Under the pieces are notes generated by a model that saw only the letters and a program-made list of their open reading frames with translations, did not search any database and had not been told where the DNA came from. This document shows, one piece after another, positions 1 to 11,140 of a DNA stretch of 64,000 bases. The stretch's first letter is position 1; each line of letters opens with the position of its first letter. A program made the translations under genes and the position numbers. This DNA comes from Anthoceros angustus (lineage: Eukaryota > Streptophyta > Anthocerotopsida > Anthocerotales > Anthocerotaceae): NCBI GenBank assembly GCA_010909165.1, contig MU008159.1:744001-808000 (forward strand), in the 5' to 3' direction.

Positions 1-353
1 GCGTTGCGTGTGTGTGTTAGGTGGGTTGTGGCGGGACGAGTTGAGGGCCGGGCTGAGTCTGTGGGAGCGGAGGAAGCGTCGCTAAACTTTATTCCGGTGT
101 CTTGGAGAAACAGGCGGGGTTGTGGGAAGGTCCGGTGGGCTGCTTGTGGTGAGTTGTGGAGGGGCACACACTTAGGGTTGTGGAGCCTTGGGACCCAACA
201 TGATGAAGTCGTTCGGGCGGTGGGTTGTAGGCTCGAGGCGAGAATAAGCACGGAGACCATTCCACTTGGGAGCGGACTCCTTACTACAGCGACAGGATTG
301 CGGGTGGCCGTCGGTAGAAATCGCGCGCCATTTGGCCGTTGCTTGAGGAATGG
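1..353. repeat. Direct repeat copy 1 (left edge of window)
   Basis: This stretch matches 1798-2203 in order, with many small indels. Shared blocks include a GTGTGTGTTAG stretch near the start, TTAGGGTTGTGGAG, a GGACCCAAC..TGATGAAGTC stretch and GGACTCCTT. The repeat runs into the window edge, so its full length is unknown. The roughly 1.8 kb spacing fits either a large tandem unit or the two ends of an old mobile element. No real gene is seen in it; its small ORFs are broken between the two copies. Confidence 0.75.
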
Positions 354-879
354 TATTGTTGTGCTGCTGAGTTAGTAGATATGAGTAGGGGCCAGTGCGG
401 TGCGGTGTGGATGGGTGTAATGGTCGGGCGGTTTGTGGAGTATATAAAGGGAGGATGCGGGGCCGGGGCCAGGGTGCGAATCTAGCGGGAGGCCTAGCAT
501 GCTCAAAGGGAGAAAGAAGATGATGCAGGCGGCGGGAGGGGCACATCAACCTCGGAGGAGGAGGCGACTCATCCTCAGCGGAGGATGAATCTTGGTAAAA
601 AAGAATCCCAATGTTGGGACTTGCTTGACTGAGGAGGTAGTAAGGGAAGGGAGAGTCAAGCGGGAGGAGGCGGAGTATTGCCGGGGTGTTGGCGGGGCCG
701 CCAGGATGAGAAGGAGTATGTGGGTGCCAAAAGATGCTCCAGCACTCTGGCTTGGTTTAGGCTTGTTTTGTTTTCGTTCTTGTTAAGGGGATAGGGAGGT
801 TAGCCAATAAGGCCGGTTTGGCAGTTACTTAGAGTGCAATCCTAACCACAGTCGGTTGGGCGCGAGCAGTGAATTAGTG

Positions 880-1035
880 GGTGGTCCGTGTGGGTGGTCC
901 GGCGGGTGGTCGTCGGTCCCGTGAGGTGGTCGGTCGAGGAGGTCAGGCCAGTGGTCAGGTCGGTCAGGCGGTTCAGTGGTCCGGTCAGGAATTGGTGGTC
1001 GGTCCGAAGGTAGTCGGTCGGTGCGTCAGGCAATT
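880..1035. repeat. GGTC-rich cryptic simple-sequence tract
   Basis: A G-rich stretch made of irregular repeats of GGTGGTC, GGTCAGG and GGTCGGTC with no fixed period. It keeps two overlapping ORFs open by composition alone. The sequence on either side (354-879 and 1036-1424) shows no gene. Confidence 0.65.
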
Positions 1036-1424
1036 AGTGCGGCTTTGGCGGCGTAGTCTGGTTGGCATAGTTTGGAGCGGATCTCTGCTTGGAAAGGGCG
1101 TGGCTGGTGGAAGAGTCGGGTGCAATGATGAGCTCACTCGTCCGGCGGTTACCGGTTAGGGTACATACATAGGCGGGGTTAGATTAGGATATGTGGGGGT
1201 ATATAGGAAGGCTGGCGTCCAAGGCGGAGACTATCCGGGTACCATCTTGGCGTGTGCTCTTGCCTTTAGTGCTCGAGGCGGAGTGAGTTCTGCGTCCGTG
1301 CGGGATTAATTGTGGTAGAGGATGTGTTTAGGGCTCTGGTGTGAGCTCGCCAACATGCTTGATGGAGTGCGGGCCAGGGCGGACTTGAGCTGGGAGGTGC
1401 TTTCGGGTGAATTCTCGGGTCGAG

Positions 1425-1760
1425 ACTAACCTTGGAGGCTGGAGCGAGATTTGTGGGGTTGCTGTGAAGTCACTTCTAGGAGCATGGCGGTGAGGAGGAG
1501 GCGCTTGGGGTGACACGCGGGCGGAAGCCATCCTTGGAGGCTGCTTGGAGCAGGATGTGGAGTTCTGTTGTGCGGCCACTTCTCTCTGAGCGTGGGCGGT
1601 CGGAGGAGGATTAGGGGCGCTTGGTGACTGTGGCGGAAGCCATCCTTGGAGGCTGGAATGGAGGTACATGGGGTTGCAGTGCAAAGCTACTTCTCACATG
1701 AGCGTGAAAGCCCGGTGAAGGAAGGCAAAAGCGGCTGGTGTGAATACATCGGCGTGTTGG
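1425..1760. repeat. Three-unit tandem repeat, about 105 bp per unit
   Basis: The block CTTGGAGGCTG recurs at about 1431, 1533 and 1644, twice preceded by GGAAGCCATC. Each unit then continues with an ACTTCT-containing stretch and a GAGCGTGGGCGG-like or related G-rich stretch. The spacings are about 102 and 111 bp. No coding function is evident. Confidence 0.7.
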
Positions 1761-1797
1761 TGTTGTGACTACAGGTGGTGATGGACAGAGAGGGTCA

Positions 1798-2203
1798 GCG
1801 TTGCGGCGTGTGTGTTAGAGGTGGGTGTGGCGGACCAAGTTGAGGCCAGAGCGCAAGAATAAATGAGTGCCAGAAGCCGAGGAGGCCAGCGATGTTAAAC
1901 TTTAGGTTCTTTGAATGCAGGCCCGGCAAAAGCGAGGGTTTGTGGGAGAGAGGTCACGGTGGGCTGCAGCGTCACAGTCGAGCCGTGAGTTGTGGAGGCC
2001 ACACTTCTTAGGGTTGTGGAGCGCCGGACCCAACTTATGATGAAGTCAGTTCGGTGGGGCTGGGGACGTAGAGGCTTCTGGTGAGGCCATAAGCCGCAGA
2101 CCATTGCAGGAGCAGGACTCCTTCTCTAGCGACGCTAGGATTGTCTTGGCCCTTGGGGTGGCCCGTCGGCAAAATCGGCGCCTAGCGCTTTCGTTAGAGG
2201 GCT
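1798..2203. repeat. Direct repeat copy 2
   Basis: Diverged copy of 1-353, about 50 bp longer because of internal insertions. It shares the GTGTGTGTTAG start, TTAGGGTTGTGGAG, CGGACCCAAC and GGACTCCTT. The following 2204-2359 shows no gene. Confidence 0.75.
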
Positions 2204-2359
2204 ATGGTCCTATGCACCGCAGTTCACATGTACACCAAAGTCACATGTGATTCACGGAGCTCACTTGTGGATGCACACCATGGCCACATGCGCTGCGGCA
2301 CCTCACTCCATCGGCTGATTTCCTCGACCCACAGTTTATTCCCAGCCAGCGCTTCTCAG

Positions 2360-3975
2360 TGATTCGCATTTTCCGAGACTCGCGCTCACCACTTCCTAGA
2401 ACTCCTGCTTCCACCCCACTGGCTCACTCACCCCTTTCTTCAGGACCTCGTACACCACCGCGCGCACAAGATGTTCCCCAGATCCTCTCTCTCGGCCACA
2501 GCCACCAGACCTCTCTTGGGCCACCACAGACCCCTCCAGGCCACAGACCCCTCTTGGGCCACCACAGACCCCTCCTTGGGCCACCAGACCCCTCCTTGGC
2601 CACCACAGACCCCTCCACAGACCTCTCTTGGGCCACACAGACCCCTCCTTGGGCCACGGACAGACCCCTCCTTGGGATTAGACTGTCTGGTTAGGCAGGC
2701 GGGTTGGGAAAGGAAAAAAAAAACAGTGGTCGGCTCCACAGGCGATTCGCACCGCGATCTCACCCGGTCCCTGCATTTTCCCTCTGGCATGCATTGAGCA
2801 CCCTTCACCACTAGTCACCCAGACGGAGCTTGGTCACTCGGCTCTCGACCATCCGGGGATCTCCCGGCCCTCTTGTGGCGAGGGCGGCCACGAATCGGCC
2901 CATCATCGATCGGATGTCTCCAGCAACCACGCGCACAAATTCGACACACGGAGCTCACACATTGTCTACAGAGAGACACTCAAGGGTCTCTTATACATCT
3001 GCGGCACCGGCTCACTTTCCGGTGTCTAAAGATGGCTAACCTACCTCGCCTACCAATTCGGGTATCTACTCACAAGCTTCCTAGCACCTTATCCTCTAAT
3101 CAAGTGAAAGCCCACGACCTATGATGCGCTCCCCTCTAAAATCAGCGCGCCTCATTCGCCTAACACTGCCCATGGGTGTTCCTCGCTCTCCTACCACGCC
3201 TCGATCGAAGATCCTCCTTAATATCTCCACCTCACTCGCTATCAGGGTCCCTTCACTCCTCCTAGGGCGCCGTCTTCGCCCCTGCGCGTTTCCTCGCTCC
3301 TCATCCTGGGAAGCCAAGCGGTCGTTCCTCCATCCACGCTCTAGCCTCCGCCTTGCTCATTTCCTCGAGCACAACTTGAAGGGTATGCGGCTCCTATGGA
3401 CAATCACAGGCTTCTGCAGGAATCGAGGAGTTGCATCCCCTCCTCTGGCGCTCTGACGGTGGCTTCCCCACCTTGGGTCCTTCTTCATGACGGTGGCGGC
3501 TCCACCACCGTGGTGGCTGCTTCCATGACGGTGGTGGCTCCACCACCGTGGTGTTTCCCCAGTGCTGTTTGACCCTGCGGTGTTGCTCTCCCTTCTTGAT
3601 TTTGCCTCTCTCTTGACCACAGCCTAGCCTCACCTCTCTCCGCTTATACCTCTCTAGCTTCTTGAACTTCTCCGGAGGTGCAGGCGTCTCCACTTGTTCA
3701 CAGGCCCCTGTTCTTTGAATGAAGGATCCCCACCTTATATAGACAATTTTATTCCTAAAATCCCAAGGTCAAGGACCTTCTAACGACGACATTCACAGTT
3801 CGAGGCCCAAGGACTAATTATTTGTAAAAGTAATATTGCCATGGGCCAAGGACCACTTTTAGTATAAAGGCCTTGCCTCGGACATTTCCTAAGCACTCCA
3901 TCACACAAAACATAAGAAAAACAAAAAAACATTCAAACCAACAATCGAGGGTTAGTGTACATGTGGTCTTCCACA
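2360..3975 (-). mobile_element. Truncated LTR related to the 13.85-26.76 kb gypsy element
   Basis: The right end reads TGGTCTTCCACA, the same terminus as the LTR ending at 17425. Colinear landmarks follow: the GAGAGACAC..GGGTCTCTTATAC hairpin/TATA block (about 2970-2996), CACCACCGTGGTGG palindromes (about 3500-3550), a TATATAGA box (3736-3743) and a GTATAAAG box (3862-3869). The outer left end (TGTGGAATGGG) is missing, and the left part is expanded into a minisatellite. No pyrimidine-rich (PPT) sequence follows 3975, so this is more likely a solo or 5' LTR remnant than the 3' end of an intact element. Orientation is assigned by analogy with the full element. Confidence 0.75.
2485..2680. repeat. 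Minisatellite of CAGACCCCTCCTTGGGCCAC-type units
   Basis: About nine imperfect 17-24 bp units of CAGACC(C/T)CTC(C/T)TTGGGCCAC. The related gypsy LTR has the motif only about twice (near 23,615-23,650), so the array seems to have expanded inside this decayed LTR. It keeps long ORFs open in several frames on both strands, which are artefacts of the repeat. Confidence 0.85.
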
Positions 3976-5327
3976 AGGGCAAGCCCTCCGCACTTAAACC
4001 ACCGCAAACTCCTCTCTACCGGACCTGCGTTAGCTTACGGCAATTCCTTCACAAGGAGCAAAGGACTCGAGTTTGGGAGGCGCAAGGCGTGATAATTTTA
4101 CTTCACAAGCTCCCTCCTTTTTTATAGGGAGGTCCTCACATCTGACCTCCCACAGCGCGCCCTCAGCCTGCCTCACTTCCTTATTCTAGTGTATCCTGTT
4201 AGCCGGACTTTAAGTTCGACATCCAAGCATCTTAGGTAAAATTCTATTCTAGCAAACTTCACCTATGTGAGCCTTAATGGCTCTGTCAACATTCCTATCT
4301 AGCTAGTCAACACACCCCTCTTGGGTTGACAAGCATTAATCTGTCCTCCTCTAAAGAAAGTCTCCCCAAGCAATGAGCCCACTCCAAGCTACCACCAACC
4401 CCTTCAATTGCCTCTAGATGTGCGTCGCCTTGCTGGTGATCCCTACGGATGTAGGGCCACCCTCTACCCCTCTGGACGTGGGGTCACTTCTTATGGCCCC
4501 TCACCGCCTCCACTCTCCAGAAGGTCTCCCGTGGCGGATCTTGCTCCATGCCTTCCTCTTCCTCCTCCAGTCATCCTCTGCCTTCCATATACATCGGATG
4601 TGTTGGGCATCCGGCAAACCATATGAATGCCACCAAGTGCCTAGCCTCCACATGCGGGAAGCAATTAAATTCAAGCATCACCTCTTCCCGGCTCCTAGCA
4701 ACCAACTTGCCCTTCTTGCGGCGCTTTCACCATCTTGTACCTTCAAAATAAGCGCACAAAACAAGACAAGCTTGGCAGGCCCACATGCTCGTTTCCACCT
4801 AGTTGTCACCTCGGTGTCTACACACAATTGCGAGATTTCTTCACTCGCCACATAAATCCACCAAGAGAAACAACTTCAGCCCTTTTCCACTTACTTCCTC
4901 TTCACTCCACAATCCCACCTAGCTCAAACTTGATGTCCTCACAACTACACTCCTTATGCTTCAAATCCCTCACTTGCAAGGTCCTAGGCACAAAATTCAG
5001 CGCTGCCCTCTTCCATTTGTGCTTCAAATCCCTTCACACACAACTCCTTATGCACACCTCCTTCTCCTTGCACACACATAGGCTCGCGTTCCCACCAAGT
5101 CCTTGCTCTAGCTTTCCTTGCATGCACAAGCTCTTCCTCAATTCCTCGCGGGCTTCCTAGGTGCCACTCCTACACACCCGCTTGCATGGCCACACTACCT
5201 ACCCCACATATTTATGTTTTATTATTACTTCCTAGGTTTGTACCTGCCTTATCTGGAAATCTTGCTTCCCAAGGTATCCATGTAGGGTGTCGCACCCCAC
5301 TTTCGTTGCCCACATAGGGAATCCTCT
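3976..5327. other. No recognisable gene
   Basis: C-rich, pyrimidine-biased sequence with several short ORFs (up to 145 codons) on the plus strand. None shows a known domain, and their composition (Ser, Pro, Leu, His) is what pyrimidine-rich noncoding DNA gives. Possibly retroelement-derived. Confidence 0.5.
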
Positions 5328-5545
5328 CCACTCCCTACGGTAGGGAGACCTCTCCACTTCCTACGGTAGTCAGACCTCACCATTCCCTACGGTAGGGAGA
5401 CACTCTCATCCTACCTACCCACCTACCTACCTAACGACCTACCTCGTTACCGCCCGTAGGGAGTCCCTGCTACCCTACATCCTACCCGCATCTTTGTCCC
5501 CTACTTGTTCCCTACATCGGTAGGGATCTTTTTCCCCTACTTGTT
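5328..5545. repeat. 26-bp tandem repeat with CCCTAC-G-GTAGGG palindromes
   Basis: Three 26-bp units (about 5328-5405) each carry a near-perfect 13-bp palindrome, CCCTACGGTAGGG in units 1 and 3 and degenerate in unit 2. Further CCCTAC/GTAGGG arms occur at about 5455-5525, including one with an ATC spacer. Similar palindromes recur at 10.96-11.1 kb. Confidence 0.75.
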
Positions 5546-5572
5546 CCCTACATCGTCCCCTACCATATATGA

Positions 5573-5665
5573 ATACATACATACATACATACATACATAC
5601 ATACATACATACATACATACATACATACATACATACATACATGAATACATATATGAATACATACA

Positions 5666-5699
<34 letters not shown>

Positions 5700-5854
5700 C
5701 ATACATACATACATACATACATACACATACATACATACATACATACATACATACATACATACATACATACATACATACATACATACATACATACATACAT
5801 ACATACATACATGCATACATACATACATACATACATACCTTTTATACATACATA
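5573..5854. repeat. (ATAC)n microsatellite
   Basis: About 280 bp of tetranucleotide ATAC repeats with a few interruptions (GAATACATATATG, CACATAC, a GCATAC). All six frames are open because the repeat has no stop codon in most phases; the Met-Tyr-Val-Cys and Tyr-Ile-His-Thr ORFs are artefacts. Confidence 0.98.
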
Positions 5855-6842
5855 CGGTCCACAAACCTGTACCATCTCTCCCCGGCCACGGTCGGCCTCT
5901 TGGGGAGCACCATGCTCCTCAAGTTGGACAATCCTCAGCTCGAGACTCCAATGATTTCCTCGTTCCCTCAGGATGCGGCAGCCTGGCGGATCCCTCCTCA
6001 GACAGCTTTGGATTCTCTCCTGCAGAAGCTTGGTGGCGTTAGCTCCCCACATTGGAGACACCCACTCCACTTGGCCGCACTCGCCGCCCTCCTCTTGACA
6101 GACTCCACTCCTGTATGAAGTTGCTCCCCTCCGGCACCCTGCTCCTCTCTCGCCGCTTCCGCTCCACGCCATGAGCATCCACCTCTCCCGGTGGAATCGG
6201 CATTCTCCACGGCCGCGCCCACCTCACTTGCGCTTCCACCATCTGCCGTGCTTCCATCCGTTGGGCTTCGCGGGCACGGTGCCAGTCCTGCTTTGTGGAC
6301 CATTTTCCGGCTTCGGCCTCTCCCTCTCGGCGAGTGGCGCAAGCGGTACGTCGATTTACCTCTCCTCCTTCAAGGCGGCGTTATGGGCACAAACATCCGG
6401 CGCATTGGCGGGGTTTGTTCGAGCTTAAGCGAGCAGCTTGGTAAATCTTCAAAATCAACGTCCCAAACCATGGTGGGAAGGCCAGCAGTCACTGGCGCAC
6501 TGTCGATGCGCGACAAAGTGAGCGAGGCTGCGGTGATGGTGGGCGAGGTGAGGTAACCACAGGTGATGGGGAAGAGGCAGAGGAGGAGGGCGGGCGTAAG
6601 TCCTAGGGCATGCCAGCTGGCTCATGTGCCAGTCATGCCGTTTTCGCCGGGCGCAAACTTGGAGTTTGTGCACACCACCTATTTGTGCACATGTGGCATG
6701 CACATGCCTAAAACCCCGCGCGCAACTTCGGCGATTGTCCACCACACCTTTCTGTGCACATATGGCATCCATGCATGATTGGCATATATAGGCCTCCCGT
6801 TTTGATGACATTTTCGTAAGCCAAGGACAAATTTAGCCCTTT
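5855..6842. other. No recognisable gene
   Basis: GC-rich sequence with overlapping ORFs in several frames on both strands, none with a recognisable domain. Near 6650-6770 the block TTTGTGCACA..CACC recurs in altered form (AGTTTGTGCACACCACC and TTTCTGTGCACATATGG), suggesting local duplication. Confidence 0.5.
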
Positions 6843-7560
6843 ATGGATTACCATATCCTCATCGAAGGAAAATTATTTGCCATTGTTCATGCGCATTTCG
6901 TGGTCCAAGGACATTAAATTCCCATTATGTATGGTCATTTTGTGACCCAAGGACAAATGTTTCTCATTCTTCATGACCATGTCTTGGCCGTAGGTCAATT
7001 TTTGGCCATTCTGGATGACCATTTCGTAAGCCAAGGACAAATGTTTCCCATTATGGAGGATCATCTTGTGATCGAAGGACAATTATTTGCCATTGATCAT
7101 TACCATTTCGTGGTCCAAGGACATAATTTTGCCATATTGGAAGTCCAATTCATGACCCAAGGACACATGTTTCCCACTCGTCGTTGCCATGTCCTGGCCG
7201 AAGGTCTATTTTTTGCCATTCTGAATGACAATTTCATTAGACACTGACAATGTTTCCCATTGTGGATGACCATTTCAGGTAAGAAGGACAATTGTTTGAC
7301 ATGGTTGATGACCATTTCGTGGTCCATTGACATACTTTTGCCATTTTGGATGGCGAAATCGTGACCCAAGGACAAATGTTTGTGGATCAACATGACCATG
7401 TGTTGACCGTTTACGGATGACCATTTAGGACAAATTTTTGCCTTTGTGGATTACCATTTCGTGACACAAGGACAAATGATTCCTGTGTAGACGAGCATTC
7501 CTTCATCCAAGAACAAAATTTTGCCATTAATCATCCCCATTTCGTGACCCAAGGACAAGT
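6843..7560. repeat. 42-bp satellite with a five-monomer (210 bp) higher-order period
   Basis: Diverged 42-bp monomers of the type GACCATTTCGTGACCCAAGG plus about 22 further bases. Monomers five units apart resemble each other more than neighbours do. The GACCCAAGGACA(A/C)ATG monomer recurs at 6944, 7154 and 7363 (spacings 210 and 209 bp). The CATGTC(T/C)TGGCCG monomer recurs about 210 bp apart. Because 42 is a multiple of three, a 106-codon plus ORF (6927-7247) encodes seven 14-residue repeats (xHFVxQGQxFxIxx), and the opposite strand is also open in places. The array decays after about 7400. I read it as satellite DNA; translation is possible but unsupported. Confidence 0.9.
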
Positions 7561-9824
7561 GTTCGCAATGCCATTTCGGTCTCGGTAATGCCCACAGATG
7601 TGGCATGCCATTTCAAGGGCAATACCAGCTTAGAACCTGCCATGCTCCAAGGACCATGCATGTGTTAATTTGCTATATTTATGCTTTGCCCCCTTCTCGC
7701 ATACCACACTCGATCCAGCCCGCGATGCGACGATGTCCGCGACCACATTCCAGGTAACCCCGTGGTGACGTTATGGCGGTGGCCATGGGGTGTGGGGAGT
7801 GGTGGAGCCGGGGTGGGGGCGGCGCCGGGAGGTGTGGGGTGGGGGGAAGAGGAGAGAGGAGGGAGACTTCGTGGCGTGCCATGCCACCTGGGACCTTGCC
7901 TTGCCATGTCGCCTTCACCACGCGCTACTTCTTGTATGTGCAGAAACCCTTTCGTGTCCACGTATGCCATTACTCCATGCATGCCATGTATAGTCCCCGA
8001 TTTTGTAGGCCATGACAAGGTCATGGCCATATAACAACCTGCCATGAACCAAAGACAATGGCTCCCTTTCTCTCGCATAAACTTGTCCCCTCCACCATGT
8101 TCCAAGAAAGGTGTGTGCAAGCCATTAGAATATTTGAAAATCCAGGGCATGGACGAAAACATGCCATGTCTGAAGGTCGTGTGAATTGACGGACGCGCCC
8201 GTTCTCTGTTTCGGTATCTACTTCATCTTCTACACCATTGTGCAAGGACGGTGGGTGCACGTGAGAGCCATTCAAGCAAACTAAATGCCCCCATTCATTA
8301 TGCCATGAATGAAGGACCGTCCGTATGTGAATTTGCCATATATATGCCAATTCCGTTATCCCATATAATGATGTGCATCGTTCGAGACTCCCGTTGTGCA
8401 CTCCACCAATCAAATGCGTCACATGGCAGAACGTGTCATGTATTCGCACCGTCTGGGAGGACGCCAAGGTGACGGCTCTAACGTCACTTTGGCGTCGCAC
8501 CCTCGCAAAGGATTTCCAGACCTTGGGAGACATGACATCTAACTTCGTGTTCCGCGCTCCTCTTTGCCCGCGGCGCGCCACCTTCACCCTCATTGGATTT
8601 ACCGCCAACCGTCACTGTTGGACAATGGCTGCCATGAGAGCCTGCCATGTCTGCTTTCTCACATGTAAGGAACGGCTGAATTTCAAGATCCTCTCATCCG
8701 CAACCCGATGTGGCCTGGTGGACAAGAGGCTGCCTAAAGTGGTGGTGTTCCGCTTTAAATGTCACCACCTTGCCCCTCGCTTCACGCTACTACCTTTCTT
8801 TTGGTCATCTTCGCATCCTGAGCGAGCTTGTCTTCCGGTGAAACACCTCTGCGCTCTACCTTGTGCCATCTGTGGCGGACATGTTCAAGTATGCCGAAAC
8901 GAGCAGGCTTTCGAAACCACCGCATCCATCCGGGTAGCTCGCAGCGCGTGTGTTCATGTCTCCATCTTCAGCTGCCCAACTGGAAATACTGTCGATGGCC
9001 ATCAAGGATCCTTTGCGAATGTTGGGGCCGCGGTGTCACCGCCCTTCACGGCGTGGAGCTGTCTCCTTTGGCTATCCCCTCACGGGGTCTTGCCGTTCGG
9101 TGGCGAGGTGGTTCCTTCTACCTGGTGCGGGCATGGTGTTCTGGTGACCGCACACGGTATGGATTGGGGGTTTGGCTGGGAGGCGCCGCATGTGAACACT
9201 TTTTGTTTGGCCCTTTTCTCCAACCTACAACGTGTGTCTGTTTGTGGATCAATGCAGAAGTGTTTAGGCATCATTGTTGCCTGGTGCTAGAAACCGACGA
9301 TGGCCATCAAGGACTCTCAATCTCCCTTTCGCCTTCAACTTTCGAGGCTTTCGAGCGCCACCGCCATCCTTACCAATTCTCTCCATCACGGTATGGAGTG
9401 CACCGGAATCTAGAGAATGCCTTGTGCATCCAGGAGGAAGGAGACAATAGGCTATAGCACTGTGCAAACCAATCACCATACTTGGGTTATTACGCGTGAC
9501 ACGTAAGGGACGTGCGCAGACGGTGACTTGTCATGTCTGGTATGGACGGGCACCAAACCATACCCATCCATCCCATAGCGAGCGGGGCCAGTCGCCGAGT
9601 TTTGTCGTAATAGAAGTACTGCGTGGTGATCAAGAAGGACTTTCCCATCCCAGCGTTTAATTACGGTAATCATATACCCCACATTGTGAGGTTTAGTCCC
9701 TCGTCACTGTAGCGTGCTCGAGGCGGCAAGAGCCAGGCGGTGGCACTCCATACCGTCCTTGATGGCGGGCACGCAGGGAGAGCAACCTCCATCCATCATC
9801 CTTGATGGCCGCCGTCGTGTGAAC
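7561..9824. other. No convincing gene; dispersed repeat fragments
   Basis: Contains repeated short blocks such as CCATG(A/C)..AAGGAC and GATGGCCATCAAGGA (about 8998 and 9299). A 305-codon ORF (8373-9290, plus) and a 209-codon ORF overlapping it in another frame have no recognisable domain and a Cys/His/Trp-rich composition typical of chance ORFs in GC-rich DNA. Confidence 0.5.
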
Positions 9825-9864
9825 TACATACATACATACATACATACATACATACATACATACA

Positions 9865-9896
<32 letters not shown>

Positions 9897-9997
9897 CATA
9901 CATACATACATACATACATACATACATACATACATACATACATACATACATACATACATACATACATACAAACATACAAACATACATACATACACAT
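9825..9997. repeat. (ATAC)n microsatellite, second array
   Basis: About 170 bp of the same tetranucleotide as at 5.57 kb, ending with AAACATACAAAC variants. ORFs crossing it are artefacts. Confidence 0.98.
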
Positions 9998-10955
9998 AGT
10001 GCACCTCCTACACTTTCAGCTCGCGTGGGTGCACCTCCCTCGATGAGTGCCATGCCCTCACGTCCTTTGCCACCTACACCTCCTCCGCGTAGGGTGCACC
10101 ACTCAAACACTCTCCCAATTAACTCTCATGTGACTTCTGCAAATATAACACCTCACACAAAAGGCACCCCATCTCAGTACTGATTCGCCCCTAGGCTTCA
10201 CTATCCAACACACCAAATTGGCTTCACAACACTCAACCTGAATAAACTGGATTTATTCCCCGGTGAACTCCTCACGCCTCAACTCCATCTTGTATCAACC
10301 CTCCTTGCAGCCCAATTCTCCTCGCGGCCACCACAATGCCTCCCTTCACTTTGACTTGCATTGCTGCAAATTCGCCGTCATGATGCACACCCGTTGTGAT
10401 CCCTTCACCATGTTGCGGCCACGCAACCGCCTTATGGTTTGGCACACCTCCATCTTGCAGCCCGGCTACAAATTCAACTGCTTATGGTGCTCTACCACGG
10501 CCTTTCCTAGTTCAACACGGCCATATCATGCCATCCTCACATCGTGCCATTGACTCCGAGCACTTCCGCGTGCCTCGGTCATGGCCTCCTCTTGCAACCC
10601 TTGCTGCTCACCCTCAACATGAGCTCCTCGCTCCCATCCTTGCACCAATTCTTTGCTCCTCTCGCATCTTTGAGCTCCCAACCGAGAGCCCCACAGCGGA
10701 TCCTGCACAATTCCACCATTACGGGCACTTGGCCCGTCTTCTGCAACAACCCTTGCCACATCTCTACCTAGCAGTCCTCCTTCTTTGCAAAATCTCGCAA
10801 TATGAGCACACCATGTCTCACTTCTTCCACACATGTGGCAAATTACTTTGCCTTCCTCAAACTTGGTGGTGGTCCCCAATAATAAGGCCTTTGCCTCTGC
10901 AAGCCTATCAACTACTTGTGCGGCAACCTCAAGCTACTTGGCTTAATTGCCTTCA
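9998..10955. other. No recognisable gene
   Basis: C-rich sequence with a 192-codon plus ORF (10396-10974) and a 117-codon minus ORF overlapping it. Neither shows a domain; both look like compositional ORFs. Confidence 0.45.
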
Positions 10956-10959
10956 CCTT

Positions 10960-11140
10960 TTCCTACCGTGGTAGGAGCTACTCTGTGGGTGGGTCATCAA
11001 AATACTAGCTGGGCAGCTTACCTACAATGGTAGGACATTCTCCTACCCATACCTACGGAGGTAGGAGTTCTCTCCCTTAGCCTACCGTGGTAGGAGTTTC
11101 TCCTGGTGGTGGGATACTTCCTACTACGGTGGGACATCTC
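10960..11140. repeat. Cluster of CCTAC/GTAGG palindromes
   Basis: TCCTACC-GT-GGTAGGA at 10961-10976, CCTAC-AATG-GTAGG near 11021, CCTAC-GGAG-GTAGG near 11052, CCTACC-GT-GGTAGG near 11081, and a degenerate copy near 11120. Spacing is irregular (about 30-60 bp). The arms are shared with the 5.33 kb cluster while the spacers vary. Confidence 0.75.

Noticed and set aside
5475-6178. Long Cys/Val/Tyr/Met-repeat and Ile/His/Thr/Tyr-repeat ORFs (up to 213 codons) on both strands
   Set aside because: They are readings of the (ATAC)n microsatellite, open in all frames; no independent coding signal.
6927-7247. 106-codon ORF with seven 14-residue repeats as a real protein
   Set aside because: Explained by a 42-bp satellite whose length is a multiple of three; later monomers carry stops. 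Kept as a satellite, not a gene.
8373-9290. 305-codon plus ORF
   Set aside because: No domain, overlaps another long ORF in a different frame, and has a composition typical of GC-rich chance ORFs in repeat DNA.
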